Of a stretch of DNA of 64,000 nt, positions 26,675-37,534 are shown one piece after another. This stretch comes from Meloidogyne chitwoodi (Eukaryota > Nematoda > Chromadorea > Rhabditida > Meloidogynidae). The notes under the pieces are model-generated. The model did no database searches, was not told the origin of the DNA, and saw only the letters and a program-made list of their open reading frames with translations. Where the stretch lies: NCBI GenBank assembly GCA_015183035.1, contig JACZZP010000010.1:930001-994000 (forward strand), read 5' to 3'. Both the position numbers and the translations under genes were made by a program. How positions within the stretch are numbered: the stretch's first letter is position 1; each line of letters begins with the position of its first letter.

Positions 26675-29600
26675 ATGGGTATTTATTCACTAAATATTCT
26701 TTTTTTATTTCTTTTATTTTCAATTTTCTCTATTTGCTTCAGTCGGCATAAACATTTTCATTCTCGTGTTCCAATTATTGATTTAAATGGAGCTGAAGAA
26801 TTAATTGGAACAATACGTGAAGATGAACAAATTGTTAATGTTTCTCCTCAATTACGAATTTTACATGGAACTGGTATATATTAATTTTATTTTTTTATTT
26901 TATTTTTTTAAAAAAAAGGTCCAATATGTCGTTATGAATTAAATTGGGTTGATGATACAATAAATGAACCAATTCCTTTCCAAATTAAAATTATTGATGC
27001 TTCAGAAGGTTTAGCACAAATTCATCGTTCAAATTCTCAATCATCATCTTCATTTACACCTCTTGATTGTGCACATCGTTCAAATTATTTATTAAGGCTA
27101 GAAGTAGTTAAATGTGGAGATGAACCACCAGCAAAAAGTGAAATAACTAAATTAAAAATTATAATACAAGATGTTAATAATCATTCACCTGAATTTGATT
27201 CACCTTGGTTTTCTTTTGATATTAATGAAGAAAATAAAGTTCCATTTGAAATTGCTCGATTATTAGCAACTGATTTAGATTGTGGACATCCTTATGGAAA
27301 AGTAAGAAAACGAAAAAAATTATATTTTTTATTTAAATAATTTAAAATATTTAAATTACAGATTTGTCGTTATGAATTAACAAATACACTTTCTGATAAT
27401 CCATTTCGCATAGATGATCGTGGAGTTCTTTCAGTTATTCGTCCATTAAATCATTCACAAGCACAATCACATATTTTAACTGTTATAGCAGAAGATTGTG
27501 GAATGGTAAAAATTAAATTTTAATTAAAAATAAAAGAAAAAAGTTAAAAAATAAATTAATTTTTTTAAGCGTCGTTCAAAATCTGTTCTTGTTACCGTTA
27601 ATGTTCGTGCTCGTTGTGTTGATTCTATTTATTCTTTAACAGCAAAAATGCCAATAAATTTTATTCAAGGAGATAAACCAAAATATTTACTTCCAGATGC
27701 TGAATTAAATATTTGTGATAATTTAAATGAAAATTGTCAAATAAAAACTGAATTAAAACTTTTATCTGAACATTCAAAATTATATTCTTTTAATAAAGAA
27801 AAATTTAATGAATGTGGAATGGATGAAGGAAGAATTGAACTTTTTACAGAAGAAGAAGAAAATTTATTAATTTTTAAAAATAAAACAAAATTTTATAAAA
27901 AAGAAGAAGAAGAGGAGGAGGATGAAGAAGATGAAGATGATGAAGGAATAAAAAAAGAAAATGAACAAAAGAATACATTTTTTGATGGAAAACGAAGTGT
28001 TAGTTTTTTATATATTTTAAAAATATTTATTTTAAATTAAAGATTGATATTATTGAATCTCAATTACCACAAGCAATTCCTGAAAGATTTAGTCTCCTCT
28101 TTTCAATGAAGACAAATGCTGGAACAGAAGAAGAGCAACGTTTAAAACAAAATATTCTTTGTGAATCTGATGCTAATGGTTAGAAATAAAAATTAAATAA
28201 AATTAAAAATATTTTGTTAAAAAAAAGGTTTAAATCGTCATCATTTTTCTGTTTATTTACGTCATTGCAAATTGGAACTTTTACTTCGCCGAGAACCTGA
28301 AGATGCTAGTGCAGAATTTCGTGCTGCAGAATGGCGTTGGAATGATGAACGTATTTGTGATGGACAATGGCATTATTATGGACTTTTATTTAATGATTTG
28401 GATAATGTTCAATTAACTATTGATGGAAAGAGTTTTAATTCTACACAACGTAATCCAGAAATTCTTGATGATTGGCCTTTACATCAAATTAAAGATAAGG
28501 TAACAGAATATTATTTTTTATTTAAACGATTAAAACTATTTTATATACAAGTGTTTAATATATTATTTAATTATTATATTATTTTTAGAAAACTCGTCTT
28601 GTTGTTGGTGCCTGCTGGCATGGTCGTCAAAAACAAATGGTTCAACACTTTACTGGTCATCTTGCTTCTATGCGTATTTGGATCAATCGTGTACAAAGTC
28701 TTGAGGCTGTAAATTGTATACATGGATTACATGAAGGATTATTAATGTCAAATAATGAAAATGTATTTTTTAAATAAATAATATTTATTTATTTATTTTT
28801 AAGAATATTAAATCAACTAATCTTTATTTAAATGCTCAATCTTCAACAGAAATGGAACGTCTTTTACGTTTAGTACAATTTAATCTTGACCCACTAATTT
28901 TTGGTAATAAACGAATTTCTCCTTCAACATACCCTGGACAACGTAGAATTGAAATATCTGGAACTTTGAAATGTCCAAATAATATAAGCAAACCTTTAAC
29001 TCCAATACATGCTATTGTATATAATAAAATTAGAATTTTATTTTTTTTTAATTCTTAGGTTGATGTAAATAAAAAACAATTTAATCCACAATTGGCTATT
29101 ACTGGTCGACATATTGTTTTTGCTGACAGACAAAGTCTTAGAAATGGCGCTGCCCTTCTTCCTAATGTTCAAATTAAAGTTACTGAAGGTAAAAATAAAT
29201 TTATTTTAAAATTTATTTTATTTGAGAAAGTGTCTTTTTTAAAGAATTAAAATATTTTATTTTTTCAAATTTTTCAGGCCCCGCAGATACATCATCTTTA
29301 AATAAATTATCTTGGTGTCGTGTACATATGCGTCCTTCTCGTGATATGGATTTGGAATTATTTTCTTCTCCAACACTTCTTTTAGAAGAATTACAATTAA
29401 AATTTGTACATGATAAACAAGGATTTATTTTAGAAGGATCTGAAAGACCTTCTGCCTATAAAGAAGTTTTAGAACATATTCGTTATTTTAATTTACGACC
29501 AGAATCATTTCCACATCGTTCTTACACTCTTCAGGTATTATTTTATTTATTTAAATATTTTAGCAAAATTTAATCCTTTTTCCGTTCATTAAAAATTCTC

Positions 29601-30658
29601 TTTTCTTTTCTTTTTTAAGTGTGCTCTGTTTGGTGGAAAAATTCTTTCAAATGAGTTATTTACAACATTGAGCATTGACACCACTTCTGGGTCAGTAAAT
29701 AATGGAAAAAATAATGAAGAACTTGACGAGGCTGTACAAAAATTAGTTCAAATTTCTGACAAATTAGATAAAGATATTTTACCTAAAGAAAAAGAAGAAA
29801 ATAATTTAATTGAAGAGGAATCTCATTCTTCAATAGTTACACATCATTTGGGAATACCTAGCTACGACCAACTTGGAGCTAATCGTCTTCAAAATATTTT
29901 AGAAATGGATATGCCTAGACCTAAAGCATTACTTGGACATCATGGATATGAAGTTGGACAAGGGGCTGTTGCTGGTTGGAATTTTTTATATAAAAATTAA
30001 AAAAATATATAAAACTAAAAATTAATTTGAAAAAATTAGGTGGGGCAGTTGCTGTTATTGTAGTTATTTGTGTTGGTGTTCTACTTGTACTTCTTGTAAT
30101 TGGAGTATTAAGAATGAGAGATCACCCACTCACTACAAAGCGACGTCGTTCACGTCGTGATTCTATGGTAATATTTAATTTTAAAAATAAATATTAAATA
30201 ATTAAAAAATATAGTTGGAATGGGATGATAGTGGATTAATGAATATTACAATAAATCCATTGGAAGAAGTTGGAGGAAAACAACTTTCTACTGATGGATT
30301 AGAATATGAAGATGATGATGAAGACTATGATGAAGAAGATGATAGTGGTTCTGAAGATGGAGGAGAAGGGTTAATAATTAAAAAAAAAATAAAAAACCTA
30401 ATATTAATTTTAGTTATAGAGGTGTAGAGCCAAGTGATGATGAGGCTGGTGATGAAGAAAAATTAGTTTTGCCACATGCAGATGAAAGTTCTCGTAAAGG
30501 AGGTATATATACTATACTTAATATCTTTTTTTAATTTTATAATTATATTTTTAGTTGGGTTAGAATGGGATGACAGTACATTGGATGGACCTTCCTCTCC
30601 TGGACCTTCAAATGGTCAACGTCAAATAAAAAAAGGAGGTGGGGCACATCGAGTTTAA
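26675..30658 (+). CDS. casy-1: Calsyntenin (CASY-1-like type I membrane protein), 15 exons
   Basis: Calsyntenins are neuronal type I membrane proteins with two cadherin repeats, a laminin-G-like ectodomain and a tail that binds kinesin light chain for axonal transport. My splice model has 15 exons and about 1055 residues: 26675-26873, 26919-27301, 27362-27505, 27570-27998, 28043-28178, 28228-28499, 28589-28762, 28804-29016, 29059-29188, 29278-29534, 29620-29974, 30040-30167, 30215-30369, 30414-30502, 30555-30658. Visible are a signal peptide (residues 1 to about 24), cadherin-type sequence (VQDVNNHSPEFDSPWF-like, about residues 170-180), the LG-like region from exon 6 on, a membrane span at about 899-922 (VIVVICVGVLLVLLVIGV) followed by basic KRRRSRR, and two acidic-tryptophan LEWDDS motifs near 941 and 1024. 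Exon 4 ends in a Glu/Asp-rich insert. Every junction keeps frame. Confidence 0.96.
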
Positions 30659-31559
30659 ATAAAAAGAATTTTTGTAAAAGATCTACTATATTTAGTGTTT
30701 TTGTAATACGCAATTGTTATATAAACGATCTCATAATTTTTAATTGAACCCTAATCCATCAAAATATTATTATCAAAATTTTAATACTTTTTATTAAACA
30801 GAATTGCCAAATATTATTAAAATAATTTTCAGAATTTAAACATTATAATTTTATATTTGGCACATTCCTCTATATATAATATATTCAATTTATTATAAGT
30901 CGGAAATCTTTATCTTCTTTTGATTTTGAGAATTTTTAAAAATCAAATTTTTATTATAAAAAATGTTCGATTACTGATTTAACTTTAATATAACCACAAT
31001 TCTAATATTTTTTATCAAAAACACCACAATTATAACTGCGAAGCATTTTTTCAAAACAGTAGCCATAAATTCCTTCTAATCAACTTTTTTACCAAAAAGA
31101 GCACAGGATTTATTAGAACATATTAATTAGAAAGAATTTAAATATATTCAAAATCCTGTGTTCAAAAAAATATTTACTTATCCAACCACATTAAATTCTA
31201 TCAAAATAAATATACATTAAATGTGTATCAGGAGTACAAAATAATTGAAAATTTTAAATATTACTTACTCTTGATATACCTAAATATATAAAATAGTAAT
31301 CAGATTTCATTCTTTCACATTATTTTTCAACATTTGTGTAAAAACCTTTTAATTTTTCTAGTAAAATTGTCTATCACTTAGAATATTTTTCAATCTATTT
31401 AACTAGATATGGAAAAGTCTAAATATTTGAGGTTAAAGTGAGGCCTAGGACTGTTATTTAAACAACTTTAATGATTAAAAATTTTAATAAAGTTCAAAGC
31501 TTCTTGAGATTTTATAAAATTAAAACATCATATCAATCAAAGTAAAAATTTCAAAAAAT
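30659..31559. other. Convergent intergenic region
   Basis: Lies between the 3' end of calsyntenin (plus) and the 3' end of the minus-strand acidic protein gene. It must contain both 3' UTRs. Sequence becomes less repetitive than the flanking desert, but I see no reading frame or RNA gene. Confidence 0.7.
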
Positions 31560-32409
31560 TTAACCATTCAAATTGTTTTGATAAGCAATTGATAAATCAG
31601 CTTCCGATCCAGTTGGGCTAGGCGGTTTATTTAGACATGCTTTCCTTGGTCTTTTGACATTGTTATCTTCCGTTACTATAATTTCTTCACACTCATCACT
31701 CATATCCTCACTAGTAAAGTGAATGTTGGTATGAAGACCAGGACTATCTAAATATAAAGGGAATTTTTAAATATATATTCAAAATAAAACAAACTATTCA
31801 TATCATTATCTATTCCAATGTAAGATGATTTACGAGGTTTCTTAAGAATCGATTTGAGACTGCGAGATGGTTGACTAGAAGATGCGGACAAGTAGCCATA
31901 AGGCAGTTGTGGAGCTAAAAATACTTTTCTCTTGAACTAAAGTGTTTTTTGATATAAAATACTCACTTGTGCAAAGCTTCGAGTTACTGAAAAGGTAAGG
32001 AATTTCATTATCATTCCTATTATAATCATTCTCCTGGTTGCTGTTATTTTCCACTATTTCACCCTCATCACTATCCTCATCAAATTCATCTGTATTTTCA
32101 AGAGGAATTGTCTTAAGCTCTTGCTCTTCATTGCTCTGATTCTGTTCATGATCAAGTTCTAGCAGCTCACAATTGCTAAACATGAAAATAAGTTTAAACA
32201 TTACAGAATACTAAAAATAATACGATTCTACTAGGGAAAATCTCATATCAAAATCTTATATAACCCCAGGTTAAAAATTAAAAAATTAACCGCTGTCTCT
32301 CCATTTCGTCCAATTTTGATTGACTACTTTGACCATTAACGGAACGAGGAAAATCAACATCTACAGGAAAAAACTTCCAATGCACCAAAATCTGAGTAGT
32401 TTCACACAT
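31560..32409 (-). CDS. Acidic hydrophilic protein of unknown function, four exons
   Basis: I do not recognise a family. ATG at 32409 opens MCETTQILVHWKFFPVDVDF, with a donor near 32292. Exon 2 starts at about 32182 (NCELLELDHEQNQSNEEQE) and contains a strongly acidic run (DEFDEDSDEGEIVE). Exon 3 (about 31795-31915) carries RSLKSILKKPRKSSYIGI. Exon 4 (31560 to about 31748) ends SIAYQNNLNG with TAA at 31560-31562. Phases agree across all junctions. The short basic SILKKPRK element between acidic parts recalls SILK-type PP1-docking motifs, but no RVxF-like partner is obvious, so this is only a suggestion. It lies 576 bp downstream of copb-1 on the same strand and could be co-transcribed. Confidence 0.75.
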
Positions 32410-32985
32410 TATATTGTTTGTTCTAAATAGATGTGTATTTTTTAATGAATAAATATTGCGTTTTTTATTCTTTTAATTGGTTGTTTATTATTTGGCTCTT
32501 TCACGAAATGTTAAAGCGACAAATTGGTAAACTTAAAAATGCAACAAAATAGAAAAATTGGTACATGACGAGTGCCATGTCCACCGATTTCATCAGAGGT
32601 CGAATTCGACAGAGGTACACCATATCTAATTTCATCGCATAATTTCTTTAGGGTATCGATAAAATTCCCGTTCCAAAATTATTCATTTTTGTAAAATCAT
32701 TAACAATACAATGAACACAAACAAGTATAAATTATTTAATTATTAAGAATATAAATTTATATGGACAAAAGATAAGATACTATAAACAGAAAGTGAACAA
32801 AATTTGACATGAAAAGAAATTCTAAATAAAGGTTAAATAATCTAATGCAGGGATTACTTTTTAAAAAAGAATTCGGGACGGAATCCAAAAAAGTTCTGGT
32901 CCTGCCTAGCGCCGGTATCTAATCTAAAGTCCATAAAAATCAAAAAATTGAAATATCTAATGTATTAATAGAATTCATAAATACT
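32410..32985. other. Spacer between copb-1 and the acidic protein gene
   Basis: 576 bp with no coding signal. It holds the copb-1 3' UTR and either the promoter or an intercistronic region for the downstream gene. A moderately GC-richer part at about 32560-32620 contains GCCATGTCCACCGATTTC, with no recognised function. Confidence 0.65.
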
Positions 32986-35900
32986 TTATGCTGCGGAAAC
33001 AGTTTTCGATCGTTCCACTGGATTTCGTTCCTTTTGTGCATGATTTATCTAATATATTTTAAAATTTTATTAAAATTCTGAATTTTAAATAATTTTATCT
33101 ATTTTTAATATGTATCGCTGAACACTTTACTTTGTCTCCAAGTGATAGAGCCAATCCTTGTGATTTTGCTCGTATTCTAATATGTCCAATTATAGGGCTA
33201 TTTTGATCCAATGGATCGGCTTTCTCAATACTCACGTTCGCCAATGCATCTTCTCCGAAAATAGAATGAGCGCAGAAATTGGCAGCAAGAAAACCGCAAT
33301 CGCCTTCTAAAATAAAAAAAATTCATTGAAAGATAAAAATACTAAAGGACCTAATGCTGAATCAGTGGTTAGTAACTTCATATTTGTTTGTACAGATAAA
33401 TGATCCAAATATTGTCGTAAATCAGTTATCGGGGTGATGACACCAACCTTAAATTTTTAATATAATTTAAGAACAATTGTTTAAGCTAGTCAAATAACTT
33501 TATTCTCCCATTCAAAGTCGGCCCACATTTTTCTGAACTCAGTATCAGTGCAAGTTCCCGGAACGATGTAATCCTAAAAATTAGCAATTCAAATAAAATG
33601 AAAAAAACCATAATGTCAATATGAATATCCTCCAAATAGACACAATTTCTGTCAGATGTAGAACCACGAACATCATATGCAATTGTGGAGAAAATAACGC
33701 CATTTTCAGTTGAAGACACTTTTACAGTAGCCTAAACAACTCTATTTAATTTTGAAACAGCACGAGGTCGTTAAATAAAATGCAACTACCTTTATATTAG
33801 TAAAGTCATGTGGTGCAAGTGTCACCGGCGAAGGCTTATCGACCAATTTAAGGTCCCCAACCGTAGAAAGCTCCAATGACAAATTCTGAAGTGTGTCTGC
33901 AGTCTGATTCACAATTAGCACGTCAAGAACAATATCGTACTGATTAACGTTAACGTATGCTTCAGCATAAACTTAAAAATTATATTTTAGAAACATAATA
34001 AATAACGAAGAAAAATAAATGAGAAATTAAAAATAGTATTCTAGAACCTGGATCAGAAAATCCTGCAAGTTGAATTACTTTGCCAAGTTTTGACGTAGCA
34101 AAATCAAATTTTGTAGGTTTTTGTGCCGTTCCTAGAGCTTGAGATAAGGATAAGTCAAAAAGGTTTGTTCCAGTTACGCCTTCAGATACTCGTGTGGACA
34201 ATTGAGTGAACATAATTGTCTTGTCGGGCTTAAATGATTAAATTAAAAATGAATACATTCCAAATATCAACAGTTAACATTAATTCGGCTTACCTGGACC
34301 ACTTTCTTTTTGGCAGTTTTCAATTCAGCATTCTCATGTCTATCGACATCCCCCTTTGCTTTCAGCATTTGTTCCAATGAGAAACGACATTCCTCAAGAA
34401 AACCATTAATTGCCTCAGGCCATTGTTCAACTATCAGTCGAATAGTTGTTGCGAGACGATCAAGATCATCCTCTGTGATTTGTTGTTTGCATTGCCCCGA
34501 ATTGCCCAAATGAATTACATTAGCAGTTAATAGGAGTGCCTGGCCAGCAAGTTTGTTTACAGTTGTTGGTACTCCTGTAAGAGTATTATTATTTTTCCAA
34601 ATCCTTACAATACCTTTGTTCAGCTCGGAATATCGAAGAACCAACTTCGCTAAGTCATTAGCCACCGCTGAGGCGATAAAGAAATTTCCATCAAGTAAAA
34701 GTTTTCTAAAAGCAGGTTTATCGTTTTCACCAACGTTTTGAACTGATGTCGAAAACATTGCCGTTTGGGTTGCATAAGTGCCGTCTGCAGTAATTAACTT
34801 CTGAGGCTAAAAACGAGAGTTAAATGAAAAATAAAAATTTTACTTTGTTTTCTCCAACTTGTTTAGTGGTTGTTTTTTGTTTATCATTATCAACTTCACG
34901 TTCTGGCGCATCAGGATCAACAATTGGAAGATCACCTAGTGATTCGTTGACCAAATCAAAGACGTTTGAAATTGTTTCTGACTGATCACTATATTCACCC
35001 AAAATCCAAAGAGTAGAGCGGAAAATGTTGGCATTTCGAATCGAAGGAAATACCTCCTAAAACAACTCAAAATTATTATTAAATCTGTATAATGTAGAAT
35101 ATAAGCTTACTAAAAGTAATTGAAGAATATGTTGTCGCAGATGTGGTAATCGTTGAATCGCTTCCCTCACAAACAAAAGAACATCCATCGCAGCTGCTTC
35201 AGATTGGTCTGAAAGAAACTCCACAAGAACAGGAAAAATTTGCCGCGCAACATCAGGAAATTTGATAGTAGCACTATGAAGAGTTCGAACAAGTAATTGT
35301 CTATATCGACCAGTATCTTCCAATTGGTCATTATTTGTCTTGTCAATTTCCTTCTTCATAAACATAACCATTTCATTAACATTACGCGATGAAACCAGCT
35401 CCAAGGCAAGTTGCAAAATTTTGCGCCTAACTTCATAATCAGTTGTAGAAAGCACTCGCAGAATGTCCATAACTAATTCTTGGAGAACTTTATCGTTAGG
35501 TAACACTTCTCGAAGACCAACCAAACGATCAAGGACAATTAACTTAATAAAGAAATGTAAAATAATATTTGGGTTATAGAAATACCTTGACATTGTTGTC
35601 AGATTCCTTCACGATTAAATCTATATAAGTTGTGGCCGCGGCTTTAATGGCTGCAGGTGCAGAACTTAACGTGATCAAGGTTCCAGCAGCTTCATAACGA
35701 ACAGATGGAGACTGGGACTGAAGCAAATTGTACACGCAACGAATAAAACGATTGCGTTCAGCAGGATCATTATGACAAACCTAAAACAGCATAAGTTTAT
35801 GAAATAGAAACAAAACTTTTAAATAAAAATTCAAAATATAATGTGGTAATCTGATGTGAGTTACCTTTTTAAATTAACATAACTTTATAGTTCTTACAAT

Positions 35901-36965
35901 TAACAAAATTATAAATCTTTTTTTATTAGAACCAAGTTCGCACTTCGAAAGTGACCTCAAACAAAGTTCCAAAGTATTGATTCTAATAAAAGAAAGATTT
36001 CACATTTTGGTTAGGAATTAAAAAGGTTATGATAATTAGAAAGGAGACGCCAAATTGCCACACAGTATAACGAAACAAAAATAAATAAACCTTATAAATT
36101 AATTCTACAATAACGAGTTGAAGAATATCTCCAAAGTGCTGAACCTGATCAATACAAACGGATAAATAATCAAGAGCACGTTGCTGATCAACATGCAGAA
36201 GCATGATGAAAGCATTCCGCTTGCATGAAGCATCCTGCTCAGACTCCAAAAGCTGAGAAATAACTTCAGGCGCATTTGGGACGAGAAATTCAAAATTTTC
36301 TTAAGATATAAAAATATAGTCGCAGAATAAAACGACATACTATAGATAGTAAACAGAGCCAGAATAGCATTTCTACGAACATAGGAATGCTTATGTTCAA
36401 GGCATTTTAGAATAGACGGCATTAAAGGCTCCAAAAGTTCAGGTTCGCGTAATTTACAAAGAAACATAAAAAAATATACAAAATTTCGAAGGTGAAATCT
36501 AAAAAATGATACCGTAACGTAGATCCACGAACATACTCATTCGGATGCAACAAATCTTTTCGATAAGCATCACAGACAAGAATCATTTCTTGCAATAATT
36601 TCCCATCTTGATTTGTCTAACAATAAAAATTGTTTTAATTACAACGTTTTAAGTAACCTTAGGCAATACTTCCCAAAAGTGAAGTAGTAACTTCTTAAGA
36701 AAATGATCCGTTGTTGGTAAGCAAAAGCGAATGACATACATCATCAAGCTTTGGCTTATTTTCTCGCTAGACTGAATCATCAAAATCAATTTTTTTAAAG
36801 CTTCCGTCTTCACTTTTGTATCACCTTTTAATTAAAAAATGATAATAAAAAATTATGAAACTAACCATGTTCAAATTTTTCTTTTAATTGTGCTTCAGAA
36901 GGAAATTCAATGTCGTTAGGTACATTTATTAACGAGTAACAAGGTTGTTCGCCAGATGTCAACAT
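32986..36965 (-). CDS. copb-1: Coatomer subunit beta (beta-COP)
   Basis: Beta-COP is a subunit of the COPI coat that buds Golgi-to-ER vesicles. Reading from ATG at 36965 ([20 protein letters not shown]), the exons spell the conserved HEAT/adaptin N-terminus ([97 protein letters not shown]), the linker, and the C-terminal appendage ([60 protein letters not shown]). A last small exon encodes [20 protein letters not shown] with TAA at 32986-32988. About 14 exons, roughly 950 residues, the usual family length. It starts divergently from the SUMO-protease gene, 569 bp away. Confidence 0.97.
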
Positions 36966-37168
36966 TTAATATAATTTAGATTAATTTCGTAAAATTATAA
37001 AAACTTTTAAATTGAGAAAATAATAATTCAAGTTATAAAAATTTTTAGCCACGTCAACTAAACATAAAAAACCCATCATTTATAAACAAAACTCAAAAGC
37101 TAACCAAATGGATTAGTCAAAAGAAAATTTGGTGAAATGTAATACATATTTTTCGGGTCAACCCAAAT

Positions 37169-37418
37169 GATCGAAACCCAAAAGATGGTAAAGATCGTGA
37201 AGCAATTTGTGAACTTGCCAGTTCGGTCAATTAATAAAACACTCCTTGTAGGTCCAAGTTTGCACGAAAACCAACTGGCCATGGGATCTAAAATGGAGTT
37301 GATAAAACACTCCTTGTAAGTCCAAGTTTGAAATGGACCAAATTGTGTTAAGAGATTTGACCGAACTGGCAAGTTCACAAATTGCATTCATGATCTAACG
37401 ATCTTTTGGGTTTCGATC
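37169..37418. repeat. Foldback (inverted-repeat) element with internal direct repeats
   Basis: Left arm 37169-37230 and right arm 37357-37418 are reverse complements over most of their length; the inner 29 of 30 bases match (CAATTTGTGAACTTGCCAG against its complement at about 37366-37385). The outer ends match as GATCGAAACCCAAAAGAT. The loop holds two direct copies of an about 30-bp unit (37233-37262 and 37301-37330) containing AAAACACTCCTTGTA, differing at about two positions. No coding capacity. It could be a MITE or a locally formed hairpin repeat. Confidence 0.8.
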
Positions 37419-37521
37419 TTTAGGGATGGACTCCATATTTTTATGCAATTTCTAAATGCTAAACACAAAATACATACAATAAATTTTCGTTTTGTCTTTA
37501 TTTTTTGTCATCATTGGTAGA

Positions 37522-37530
37522 TTTTTTTAG
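37522..37530 (+). promoter_or_regulatory. Probable trans-splice acceptor of the SUMO-protease gene
   Basis: TTTTTTTAG lies four bases before the ATG at 37535. This typical nematode spacing decides the start; a TTG-initiated upstream extension is unnecessary. Confidence 0.6.
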
Positions 37531-37534
37531 GAAT

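Larger units (their letters stand above)
36966..37534. promoter_or_regulatory. Divergent promoter region shared by copb-1 and the SUMO-protease operon
   Basis: The two start codons are 569 bp apart and face away from each other, so this interval should carry both promoters. Nearly half of it is occupied by the foldback element at 37169-37418. No TATA or other element can be named with confidence. Confidence 0.65.
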
